From JBNJGB01 sp051747385 (lineage in GTDB: Bacteria > Myxococcota_A > UBA9042 > PHBI01 > JACKFB01), in contig JBNJGB010000013.1 of assembly GCA_051747385.1 (NCBI GenBank), positions 1 to 64,000 on the forward strand: DNA of 64,000 nt, given 5' to 3'. Positions 20,665 through 28,188 of the stretch are shown here, piece after piece (positions within the stretch are counted from its first letter, which is position 1; each line of letters opens with the position of its first letter). Position numbers and translations under genes: made by a program. The notes under the pieces were generated by a model that saw only the letters and a list, made by a program, of their open reading frames with translations, was not told the origin of the DNA and searched no databases.

Positions 20665-20945
20665 GTGGTCGTGGTCGTGATCGTGGACGTGGTCGTGATC
20701 GTGGACGACGGCGTTTCGCCAGCCGTCACGCCGGTGGCGCGGGCTCGAAGCACCTTCACGAAAGCCACGCTGCTCGCGTTGACCTGGCAGGGCGCGGGGT
20801 CCCAACCGACCACACGAAAGCTGCGCCCGGCGAAGTGGCGCCGATCAGCCGCCAGCGGGCCCGAACGCCGCGTCGGACGGGATTGGAACGCTCTCGGCCG
20901 GAAGTCCCACCACGACGGACGACCACGTCCACCTCCACGTGCCGG
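20665..20945 (-). repeat. dispersed repeat family B, copy 1
   Basis: The minus strand matches the plus strand at 61305-61520 over long stretches, including GTGGTCGTCC, CGGCCGAGAGC, CGGCGTTCGGGCCCG, CGGCGCCACTTC and GGCTGGCGAAAC in the same order. This copy has an extra ~49 bases before GGCTGGCGAAAC and ends in several CACGAC direct repeats (20665-20707). It does not encode a protein in any consistent frame. Confidence 0.75.
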
Positions 20946-21021
20946 ACGGCGGGCCGCACCTGGGATGAACCGACGGCGGGCGAGTAGATGCGATTGCCCT
21001 GCAGGGGCGGCGGCGAACGGG

Positions 21022-21049
21022 TTGCCCTGTGCCCGAACGCTGCTAGATT
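21022..21049 (+). promoter_or_regulatory. candidate sigma-70-type promoter of the redox operon
   Basis: TTGCCC (21022-21027) and TAGATT (21044-21049) are 16 bases apart and precede the ATG at 21068 by a short leader containing GAGGAGG. The match is fair. Confidence 0.35.
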
Positions 21050-21067
21050 CCGCCGCGAGGAGGTGCC

Positions 21068-22063
21068 ATGACGACGCTCGTGACCGGCGCATCCGGCCAC
21101 CTGGGAGCCAACCTGATCCGGGCGCTGCGGTCCCGCGGCCGCGCGGTGAGGGTGCTGCTCCACCGGGACCGGCGGGCCATAGAGGGCTGCGACGTGGAGG
21201 TCGTGGAGGGCAGCGTCACCAACCCCGAGGACGTCCGGCGCGCCTGCGAGGGCGTGGACGTGGTCCACCACCTGGCGGGGATCATCGCCCTGGACCGGCG
21301 GAGCGAGGCCCGGATGGAGGCCGTGAACGTGGACGGGACCACCCACGTCGTAGAGGCGTGCCTGGAGGCGGGGGTGCGACGCCTGGTCCACGTCAGCTCC
21401 ATCCACGCCCTGGTCCCGCCGCCCGGGGGCGGCCCCATGGACGAGAGCCGGCCCCTCGCCCTCGGGGCGGAGCACATGGCCTACGATCGCACCAAGGCCC
21501 GCGCAGAGGTCGCCGTGCTCGGGGGCGTCTCCCGCGGGCTCGACGCGGTCGTCCTGGAGCCCACGGCCCTCCTCGGCCCCCACGACCACAAGCCCTCGCG
21601 GATGGGCGAGACCCTGCTGATGATCGCCCGCGGCCGCATGCCCGGGCTGGTGCACGCCGCCTTCGACTGGGTCGACGCCCGCGACGTGGCGGCCGCCGCC
21701 CTGGCCGCGGAGGAGCGGGGCGAGGCCGGCGAGCGCTACATCGTCTCGGGCCACCGGGCGGCCATGGTGGACCTCGCGCGCGTGGTCGCAACCCGCGCCG
21801 GTCGGCGTCCGCCCCGCCTGGTGGCGCCCATGTGGCTCGCCCGCGGGGTGGCCCCGGTGGCGGAGGCCGCCAGCCGCCTCGCGCGCCGGCGCCCCCTCGT
21901 CACGCCCGACTCCCTGCGCGTCCTGGAGTCCTTCTCCGACGTGCGCGGGGATCGGGCCCGCCGCGAGCTGGGCCACGCGCCCCGTCCCCTCGAGGAGACG
22001 CTGCGCGACACGGTGGACTGGTTCCTCGAGGCCGGCCTGCTGCGCCGGAGGCGGGCGTCGTGA
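21068..22063 (+). CDS. NAD-dependent epimerase/dehydratase (extended SDR)
   Basis: This 331-residue protein is an extended short-chain dehydrogenase with the NAD-binding TGASGHLGANL motif at the N-terminus, HHLAGI in the fourth strand, HVSSIHAL and the active-site pair in AYDRTKARAE. Members include 3-beta-hydroxysteroid dehydrogenase-like, dihydroflavonol reductase-like and nucleotide-sugar epimerases. The next genes (steroid 5-alpha-reductase family and GMC oxidoreductase) favour a hydroxysteroid or other lipid alcohol substrate over a sugar; this is inference from context. GAGGAGG precedes the ATG. The stop overlaps the next start by four bases (GTGA). Confidence 0.85.
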   Translation: MTTLVTGASGHLGANLIRALRSRGRAVRVLLHRDRRAIEGCDVEVVEGSVTNPEDVRRACEGVDVVHHLAGIIALDRRSEARMEAVNVDGTTHVVEACLEAGVRRLVHVSSIHALVPPPGGGPMDESRPLALGAEHMAYDRTKARAEVAVLGGVSRGLDAVVLEPTALLGPHDHKPSRMGETLLMIARGRMPGLVHAAFDWVDARDVAAAALAAEERGEAGERYIVSGHRAAMVDLARVVATRAGRRPPRLVAPMWLARGVAPVAEAASRLARRRPLVTPDSLRVLESFSDVRGDRARRELGHAPRPLEETLRDTVDWFLEAGLLRRRRAS

Positions 22064-22824
22064 GCGAGCGGGACCTCTTCGACGGGCTCCTGGCCGGCTG
22101 GTTCGTCCTGTCGGCGGTGGTGTTCGTCGCCCTCCAGTTCGTGTCCGCACCCTACGGGCGGCACAACCGCCGGGGATGGGGCCCGCAGGTACCGAACGCC
22201 CTGGGCTGGGTCCTCATGGAGCTTCCCGCGGTGGCGCTGTTCGCGGCCCTGTTCGTGGTGGGCGACCGCCACGCCAACGCCCCGGCCATCGCGTTCCTGG
22301 TGATGTGGGAGCTTCACTACGTCCACCGGACGTTCGTCTTCCCCCTGCGGATGCGGACGCGGGGCAAGCGGATCCCTCTGCTCATCGTCGCCATGGCCTT
22401 CACGACGAACCTGGGCATCGACTACCTGAACGCCCGCTGGCTGTTCACCCTGGGTCCGGAGCGCGGCGTGGAGTGGCTGGCCGATCCCCGCTTCATCGCC
22501 GGGGTCCTGCTCTTCCTCGGGGGCTTCGCCGTCAACGTCCACAGCGACCACGTGCTCCTCCGCCTCCGCCGCGAGCGCGAGGGGCGCGGATACGGCGTGC
22601 CCTTCGGCGGCGCCTATCGCTGGGTGTCCTGTCCCAACTACATGGGCGAGATCGCCGAGTGGTGCGGCTGGGCCCTGGCGACCTGGTCGCTGCCGGGGCT
22701 GGCCTTCGCCGTCTGGACGGCCGCCAACCTCGTGCCTCGCGCCATGGCCAACCACCGGTGGTACCGGGAGACCTTCCCGGACTACCCGCAGGAGCGCCGC
22801 GCGCTCTTCCCGGGCCTGCTCTGA
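22060..22824 (+). CDS. steroid 5-alpha-reductase family membrane protein
   Basis: This 254-residue protein is predicted to be a polytopic membrane protein with about six hydrophobic segments. It carries the C-terminal signature of the steroid 5-alpha-reductase/isoprenylcysteine methyltransferase superfamily: AYRWVSCPNYMGEIAEWCGW, then NLVPRAMANHRWYRETFPDY. Classical family members use NADPH to reduce the delta-4 double bond of 3-oxo-steroids; related bacterial proteins act on other lipids. The GTG start overlaps the SDR stop. The neighbouring dehydrogenase and oxidase fit a pathway that modifies a cyclic or long-chain lipid. Confidence 0.85.
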   Translation: MSERDLFDGLLAGWFVLSAVVFVALQFVSAPYGRHNRRGWGPQVPNALGWVLMELPAVALFAALFVVGDRHANAPAIAFLVMWELHYVHRTFVFPLRMRTRGKRIPLLIVAMAFTTNLGIDYLNARWLFTLGPERGVEWLADPRFIAGVLLFLGGFAVNVHSDHVLLRLRREREGRGYGVPFGGAYRWVSCPNYMGEIAEWCGWALATWSLPGLAFAVWTAANLVPRAMANHRWYRETFPDYPQERRALFPGLL

Positions 22825-22853
22825 CCCGGATGACACCGGGCCGCGGCGCAAAA

Positions 22854-22883
22854 ATGACACTGCGTGCCAGCTCCCTGTAGGAT
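22854..22883 (+). promoter_or_regulatory. candidate internal promoter before the anchor-protein gene
   Basis: ATGACA (22854-22859) and TAGGAT (22878-22883) are 18 bases apart in the 84-base gap after the reductase gene, 26 bases before the TTG start at 22909. Confidence 0.35.
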
Positions 22884-22908
22884 GGCGACCGCCAACCGGA
22901 GGTCTCCG

Positions 22909-23388
22909 TTGTCCACGGCGATTGAGCGAGACGGCACCCGGCGGGCGGGGATCGCGCCCGTCCACTGGGTGGATCACGCCCCCGAGGTCCACTCCAAGGA
23001 GCCCGATCGGGCCTGGCTCCGGGCCGCGTACGGGCTGGGCCAGGTCTTCTACGAGCGGGACGAGGGCCCGCCTCCCCCGGAGCGGCTGCGCTGGCTGGTC
23101 TGGCAGGTCGACGACTTCATGGCGAGGGTGGGCGGACAGACCCGGCTGGTCTTCCGCCTGTCCCTGTTCCTCGTGACGTGGATCGCTCCGCTGCTGGTCT
23201 TCCGCCCGCCGACCCTCCACCGGCTGCCGAAGAGGCTGCGATACCGGGCCCTGGAGCGCTACGAGCGGAGCCCGCTGGCGCCCACGCTCCTCGCGGTGAA
23301 GGCGGCCCTGAGCATCCTCTACTACGAGCACCCGGACGCGGCCCGGGAGATCGGCGTGGACGGCCGCGCCAGGGAGGACGCGTCGTGA
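22909..23388 (+). CDS. small membrane-associated partner of the GMC oxidoreductase
   Basis: This 159-residue protein has one strong hydrophobic segment (LVFRLSLFLVTWIAPLLVF) and a conserved-looking end (ERSPLAPTLLAVKAALSILYYEHPD AAREIG). Similar sequences occur beside, or fused in front of, long-chain alcohol/GMC oxidases, where they may anchor the flavoprotein; that comparison is from memory. No ATG fits: a GTG at 22864 is open, but CCGGAGG at 22897-22902 sits six bases before a TTG at 22909, which I take as the start. The stop overlaps the next gene by four bases, so the pair is translationally coupled. Confidence 0.65.
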   Translation: MSTAIERDGTRRAGIAPVHWVDHAPEVHSKEPDRAWLRAAYGLGQVFYERDEGPPPPERLRWLVWQVDDFMARVGGQTRLVFRLSLFLVTWIAPLLVFRPPTLHRLPKRLRYRALERYERSPLAPTLLAVKAALSILYYEHPDAAREIGVDGRAREDAS

Positions 23389-24917
23389 GCGGCGAGATCC
23401 TGCAGGGACGGGACCTCCGGGGGGAGCAGCGACTGGACGCCGACGTGGTGATCGTGGGCTCCGGCGCGGGCGGCGCCGTCGTGGCCGCCCACCTCGCCGA
23501 GGCGGGACAGGACGTGATCGTCCTCGAGGAGGGCCCCTGGGTCCGCCCCGAGGAGTACGCTCGGATGCGCCCCAGCGAGTCCCTGCGCACCCTGTGGCGG
23601 GACGGCGGCATGACGGCGGCCCTCGGCCGCGGCGGCTCTCCCCTCGTCAACGTGACCATGGGCCGCTGCGTGGGAGGCTCCTCGGTGCTCACCGGCGGGG
23701 TCTGCTTCCGCATCCCCGGGTCCGTGATGGACACCTGGTCCCGCGAGCACGGCCTGTCGGAGTTCACGCCGGACCGCATGGAAGGCGTGTTCCAGGACGT
23801 GGAGCAGGCCGTCCGCGTGGAGGAGGTGCCGGCCGACATGCGCTCCCGGGGGACCGAGGCGTTCGCCCGGGGCGCCCGGGAGATGGGCTACGAGATGAAG
23901 CCCCTGTTCCGGAACACGAGGGACTGCGGGGGCGCCGGGCAGTGCAACTTCGGCTGCCCCAAGGGCGCCAAGATGAGCGTCGACCGGAGCTACCTCCCCC
24001 GGGCGATCGCCGCGGGGACCCGCGTGCTCTCCGACTGTCTCGTGGAGCGCGTCCTCACCAAGGGCGATCGGGCCGTGGGTGTCGAGGGACGGCTGTACAA
24101 CCGCGGGGGCAAGCGGAAGGGCGATCGCGTCACGGTGCGGGCCCGCCGCGTGGTGGTCTCGGCCGGCGCCTGGCACTCGCCGCTGCTGCTGAAGCGGAGC
24201 GGCGTCGGGCGGCGATCCCGGCAGGTGGGCCGGAACCTGACCCTCCACCCGGCGTTCCGCGTCACGGCGCGCTTCGACGACCCCATCCGCGGCTGGGACG
24301 GGGCGCTGCAGAGCGCCTGGTCCGACGCCTGGGAGCACGAGAAGATCACCCTCGTCGGCCTGTTCATCCCGCCGTCGGTCATCGCCGCGACCCTGCCCGG
24401 CTTCGGCCCCGAGCACGCCCGCCGGGCCGAGCAGATGCCCCACATGGCGATGATGGGCGGCCTGATCCACGACGAGGGCGGCGGCGTCATCCGGCGGGGG
24501 CCCGGGCGGGAGCCCTTCGTGACCTATCGCATGTCGCGGGGAGACCGGGCGGCGATCCCCCGGGTGATGCGCATCATGGCCGAGACCTTCCTGGCCGCCG
24601 GCGCGCGGGAGGTCTACCTCCCCATCCTCGGCCACGAGCCCGTGGACGCGGACGGCCTGTCCCGCATGGACCTGGAGAAGGTGCCGCCGGGTCGCATCGA
24701 GTGCGCCTCGCAGCACCCGCTCGGGAGCTGCCGCATGGGCACGTCGCCGGAGCGCTCCGTCGTGGATCCGGACGGCCAGGCCTGGGACCTGCGGGACCTG
24801 TACGTGGTGGACGGCAGCGTGACGCCCACGAGCCTCGGCGTGAACCCCCAGCTGTCCATCATGTCCATCGCCACGCACCTGGCCTGGAAGATGCGGGAGA
24901 GGCCCCTGCCCGGTTGA
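23385..24917 (+). CDS. GMC family FAD-dependent oxidoreductase
   Basis: This 510-residue flavoprotein has the N-terminal FAD-binding motif VIVGSGAGGAVVAAHLAEAG (GxGxxG at 25-30), the GRCVGGSSVLTGG flavin-contact loop, a CNFGCP motif (Cys187, Cys191) characteristic of the long-chain alcohol oxidase/cholesterol-oxidase-like branch, and the catalytic region HPLGSCRMG with His444, followed by NPQLSIMS. It should oxidise an alcohol group, passing electrons from FADH2 to O2 or another acceptor. The substrate is not determined by sequence; a sterol-like or long-chain alcohol is plausible given the adjacent steroid-reductase-family gene. It begins with GTG inside the GTGA overlap and ends the operon. 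Confidence 0.88.
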   Translation: MSGEILQGRDLRGEQRLDADVVIVGSGAGGAVVAAHLAEAGQDVIVLEEGPWVRPEEYARMRPSESLRTLWRDGGMTAALGRGGSPLVNVTMGRCVGGSSVLTGGVCFRIPGSVMDTWSREHGLSEFTPDRMEGVFQDVEQAVRVEEVPADMRSRGTEAFARGAREMGYEMKPLFRNTRDCGGAGQCNFGCPKGAKMSVDRSYLPRAIAAGTRVLSDCLVERVLTKGDRAVGVEGRLYNRGGKRKGDRVTVRARRVVVSAGAWHSPLLLKRSGVGRRSRQVGRNLTLHPAFRVTARFDDPIRGWDGALQSAWSDAWEHEKITLVGLFIPPSVIAATLPGFGPEHARRAEQMPHMAMMGGLIHDEGGGVIRRGPGREPFVTYRMSRGDRAAIPRVMRIMAETFLAAGAREVYLPILGHEPVDADGLSRMDLEKVPPGRIECASQHPLGSCRMGTSPERSVVDPDGQAWDLRDLYVVDGSVTPTSLGVNPQLSIMSIATHLAWKMRERPLPG

Positions 24918-24927
24918 CCAGAGCGGT

Positions 24928-25068
24928 CGACTTTGCGACCGCCCTCCCTTGCCCGTGCCCGTGCCTGCTCTCGAACGCGCAGAATCCATCGTTTCCGAGC
25001 GGATACAATCCGGCGCCGGGCGCCGTACCGCCGCGCGGCCCTCACTTGTCCGACTTTGCGATTGCCCT
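24928..25068 (-). repeat. dispersed repeat family A, copy 1
   Basis: This 141-base non-coding element is bounded by two imperfect direct repeats of CGACTTTGCGA..GCCCT (24928-24945 and 25051-25068). It contains three hexamer units of the GGCAAG/GGCACG type and a ~90-base body that matches the copy at 35367-35556 in opposite orientation with about two mismatches. A hairpin (GCGGTCG / CGACCGC) sits at its left end, just after the GMC stop, and may also end that transcript. Confidence 0.85.
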
Positions 25069-25139
25069 GCCCGACTGACTCCCTGGCACGCGCCCGGCGC
25101 CCGTGCGAGCATGGCGCGCCCATCGCAGCGGGAGGGCGC

Positions 25140-25649
25140 ATGGCTTCGAAGGATCGGCAGGACGACGCGCGCGGCGGGCTGACCCACGTGGACGCCGAGG
25201 GGACGGCGCGCATGGTGGACGTCTCCCCGAAGGCCGCCACGGTCCGCACGGCGCGGGCCCGCGCCGTGGTCGAGATGCAGCCGGAGACGGCCCGCGCCAT
25301 CGCCGAGGCGCGCCTGGAGAAGGGCGACCTGGTGGCCGTGTCGCGAGTGGCCGGCGTCATGGGCGCCAAGCGGACGGCGGACCTCATCCCCCTCTGCCAC
25401 CCCCTGCCCCTGGACCACGTGGACGTGGACCTCACGGTCGAGGAGGCCCGCGTGGTCATCGAGACGGAGGCGCGCGTCACGGCCCGCACGGGCATCGAGA
25501 TGGAGGCCCTCACTGCGGCCACCGTGGCCGCGCTCACCGTGTACGACATGGCGAAGGCCGTCGATCGCTCCATGCGCATCACCGGCGTCGTGCTCCTGGA
25601 CAAGCACGGCGGCCGGAGCGGGAGCTGGGTGAGGGACGAGGAGGCATGA
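25140..25649 (+). CDS. moaC: cyclic pyranopterin monophosphate synthase
   Basis: This 169-residue protein is MoaC, which converts the MoaA product 3',8-cyclo-7,8-dihydro-GTP to cyclic pyranopterin monophosphate in molybdenum cofactor synthesis. Family motifs are clear: MVDVSPKAATVRTARA at the start of the fold, KRTADLIPLCHPLPL, TGIEMEALTAA and VYDMAKAVD with the active-site Asp/Lys pair. Length is close to the usual ~160. The ATG at 25140 is preceded by GGGAGGG. No other mo gene is in the window, and the next gene overlaps by ATGA. It uses a separate start after repeat A. Confidence 0.95.
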   Translation: MASKDRQDDARGGLTHVDAEGTARMVDVSPKAATVRTARARAVVEMQPETARAIAEARLEKGDLVAVSRVAGVMGAKRTADLIPLCHPLPLDHVDVDLTVEEARVVIETEARVTARTGIEMEALTAATVAALTVYDMAKAVDRSMRITGVVLLDKHGGRSGSWVRDEEA

Positions 25650-27103
25650 GGCCCGCGCGGCCCACCGCCGCCACCCTGGAGCGCCTGGCGGGTGCCCTGG
25701 ACGACGCCCTGTCCGGCCGCGGCGTCGACAAGGTCTGGCGCCCCGGGCCCGAGATCCTCCTCGTCCGCTTCTCCCGCGTGGCCGGACGCCGGCTGCTCCT
25801 GGACGTCGCCCCCCGGCACCCCCGCGCCGTCCTGACGGATCGGTGGCCGGAGACTCCGGCCGCGCCGGACCAGGCGACGCTCCGCTTCCGGCAGGCCCTG
25901 GAGGGTGCACGCGTGGATCGCGTGCGGGCCTGGCGGCAGCGTGGGCTGGTCCTGGACGTCACCCGGCGCGGGGAGACGCGCGCCCTCCACGTGCAGATCG
26001 CCGGGCGCTACCCCAACGTGGCCGTCCTGGACGAGGCCGGCGAGGCCGTGGTGCGCCTGGTGCCGGATCGGCCGCCGACCGATCCGGACTCGCCGGCGCT
26101 GCCCGACGGGCCGTGCGCCCACGACGACCTCGAGGGCGACGCGTGGCTGGTGGCCGTGGACGCCTCCCAGCGCGAGGCCGCCGACCGGCGGGACCTGGAT
26201 GCGCGGATCGCGTCCCTGGGCCGCGCGGCTCGCACGCTGCGCAAGCGCCTCCGCCGGACCGTGCGCAAGGTGGAGGAGGACCTCCGCCGCGCCGAGGGCG
26301 CCGCTCGGCACCGCCACTGGGGAGAGCTCCTCAAGACCGTCCTCCACGCGACGCCGACCGGGGCCGAGTCCGTGGAGGTGCGCGACTGGGCGGACCCGGA
26401 GGGCGGCGCGACGGAGGTGCCCCTGGACCCGGCCTTGCGCCCGGTGGAGAACATGGAGCGGCACTTCCGGCTGTACAGGAAGTACCGGGACGCCCGGGAG
26501 CGCGTCGAGGCCCGCTGGCTGGACCAGTCCGAGCGCCTGGAGGCCGTGGAGGCCCTGCTCGGGGACCTCGACGCCCTGCGCGGCTTCGAGGGGTCGTCGG
26601 AGGAGGGCCGAAGCCGCCTGGAGGACCTCGAGTCCCGGCTCCGCGGGCTGGGCTGGAAGGAGCGCGGCGGACAGCGGCGGGACAAGCGCCGCGACAACCG
26701 CCCCGCCCCGCCCTATCGTCGCTTCGCCGCGGCCGACGGCTCGGCGATCCTCGTGGGTCGCTCGTCCCGGCACAACGACGCCCTCACGTTCCGCGTCGGC
26801 CGGGGGCGGGACGTCTGGCTCCACGCCCGGGACGTCCCGGGCTCCCACGTGATCCTGCGCACGGAGGGCCGCGGCGAGCCCGCGCCGGAGGCTCTCCTCG
26901 ACGCCGCTGCCCTGGCCGCCTGGCACAGCGACGCCCGGGACGAGGAGGTAGTGGACGTCACCTGGACGGAGCGCAAGCACGTCCGCAAGCCGAAGGGCGC
27001 CGCGCCGGGCCGCGTCCTGGTGGCCGCCGGGCGCACCCTCGCCGTCCGGCGGGACCCGGACCGCATCGCCCGGCTGTACGAGACCCTCGTCGAGGGGCGA
27101 TGA
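25646..27103 (+). CDS. rqcH: NFACT family protein (RqcH/FbpA-like)
   Basis: This 485-residue protein has the NFACT layout: an N-terminal glycosylase-like half (LLLDVAPRHPRAVLTDRWPE), a long charged coiled coil (about 180-355) with the RHFRLYRKYRDARERVEARW segment, and a C-terminal NFACT-R domain with DVWLHARDVPGSHVILR. RqcH-type proteins bind stalled 50S subunits and add alanine tails to the nascent chain; other members were described as fibronectin-binding proteins. The N-half is shorter than in Firmicutes, so tail synthesis is not certain. The ATG overlaps the moaC stop (ATGA). Confidence 0.85.
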   Translation: MRPARPTAATLERLAGALDDALSGRGVDKVWRPGPEILLVRFSRVAGRRLLLDVAPRHPRAVLTDRWPETPAAPDQATLRFRQALEGARVDRVRAWRQRGLVLDVTRRGETRALHVQIAGRYPNVAVLDEAGEAVVRLVPDRPPTDPDSPALPDGPCAHDDLEGDAWLVAVDASQREAADRRDLDARIASLGRAARTLRKRLRRTVRKVEEDLRRAEGAARHRHWGELLKTVLHATPTGAESVEVRDWADPEGGATEVPLDPALRPVENMERHFRLYRKYRDARERVEARWLDQSERLEAVEALLGDLDALRGFEGSSEEGRSRLEDLESRLRGLGWKERGGQRRDKRRDNRPAPPYRRFAAADGSAILVGRSSRHNDALTFRVGRGRDVWLHARDVPGSHVILRTEGRGEPAPEALLDAAALAAWHSDARDEEVVDVTWTERKHVRKPKGAAPGRVLVAAGRTLAVRRDPDRIARLYETLVEGR

Positions 27104-27189
27104 CGCGGCGATCGGCGCAGAGCGTGGGATTACTGGCCGGATGCGACGCTTCGACTATCCTGGTCCCCCCCACGTGATGGGAGGCCCGC

Positions 27190-28179
27190 GTGCAGTGCCC
27201 CAGGTGCGGATTCGAGCAGCCCGAGGGAGTCGAGTGTGTCTCCTGCGGGGTCGTCTTCGACAGGTCCATCGCCACGGCCGAAGAAGAGACGGCCGCCGAG
27301 GCCGACAGCGCCTTCGACCTCGACGAGGAGGACGCGTCGTCGGTCGAGGTGCCCCCGGCCCCGCTGGCGGAGTCGCCACCGGTGAGCGAGGAACCTCCCC
27401 CGCCCGGCGAACCGGCGATCTCCCGCACGGCCCCGCGCCTCCCGACCCGGCCCGGCCTGTTTCGACGGGACAACCGCGCGGATCAGCCCATCGGCGCCGC
27501 CGCGGCCACCATCCGCGCCCTCGCCGCCCTCGGCTGCCTGGGCATCGCCGTGCTCATGGTCCTCAACGGGCGGGGGCTGATGTCCTGGTGGCCCTACGTC
27601 ATCATGACGTTCTACGCCGCCGCGGCCATCTGGGGCCTCACCACGGTGCGCTCGCGCCCGACCCTCCAACGGTTCGCCGTCGAGATGGCGGCGCTGGTCG
27701 TGGTCACCCTCGGGCTGCGCGCCGCGTCCCCGGCCATGTTCAGCGTGGAGACGCCGCAGCGGCGGGTCCCTGCGTCCGTGACCGGGCCTCGGCTCCCGGA
27801 CACACCGCTGGGCCGCTTCGTCGCGGAGACGACGGACTTCCTGCGCGCTGGCGAGACCCTGCTCGGTGCCGGGGAACCCATGCCCCGGGAGCGCTGGGAG
27901 GCGCTCGCGGCGAAGCTGGACTACGAGGCGCTGGAGTCGCTCCACGGCCGGATGGACACGGAGGCCCAGGCCCGCGTGTACGACGTCTGGTCGCGGCTGT
28001 CCGAGCTCGGCCCTCTGCTGGCGGACCTCCCGGAACGCCACGGGGAGGAGGTGGGCGGCGGCATGGCCCTGGACCCGCCCGAGGCCGAGCTCACCGCCCT
28101 GGAGGCCGAGGTGGAGGAGACGCTCGGGCGGGCCGAGCGCCTCCGTTCCCGCATCATGGTCTACGGGCCCGAAGAGTAG
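27190..28179 (+). CDS. zinc-ribbon membrane protein of unknown function
   Basis: This 329-residue protein begins with a four-Cys zinc ribbon (Cys3, Cys6, Cys16, Cys19), then an acidic Pro-rich linker (about 30-90), two or three membrane segments (about 106-126, 132-152, 163-178) and a ~140-residue helical C-terminal region rich in Glu and Arg. The ribbon would be cytoplasmic. It starts at GTG with GGGAGG upstream. The downstream gene is convergent, with only nine bases between stops. Function unknown; similar ribbon-plus-membrane proteins are frequent in deltaproteobacteria. Confidence 0.65.
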   Translation: MQCPRCGFEQPEGVECVSCGVVFDRSIATAEEETAAEADSAFDLDEEDASSVEVPPAPLAESPPVSEEPPPPGEPAISRTAPRLPTRPGLFRRDNRADQPIGAAAATIRALAALGCLGIAVLMVLNGRGLMSWWPYVIMTFYAAAAIWGLTTVRSRPTLQRFAVEMAALVVVTLGLRAASPAMFSVETPQRRVPASVTGPRLPDTPLGRFVAETTDFLRAGETLLGAGEPMPRERWEALAAKLDYEALESLHGRMDTEAQARVYDVWSRLSELGPLLADLPERHGEEVGGGMALDPPEAELTALEAEVEETLGRAERLRSRIMVYGPEE

Positions 28180-28188
28180 CCCCCCGAG

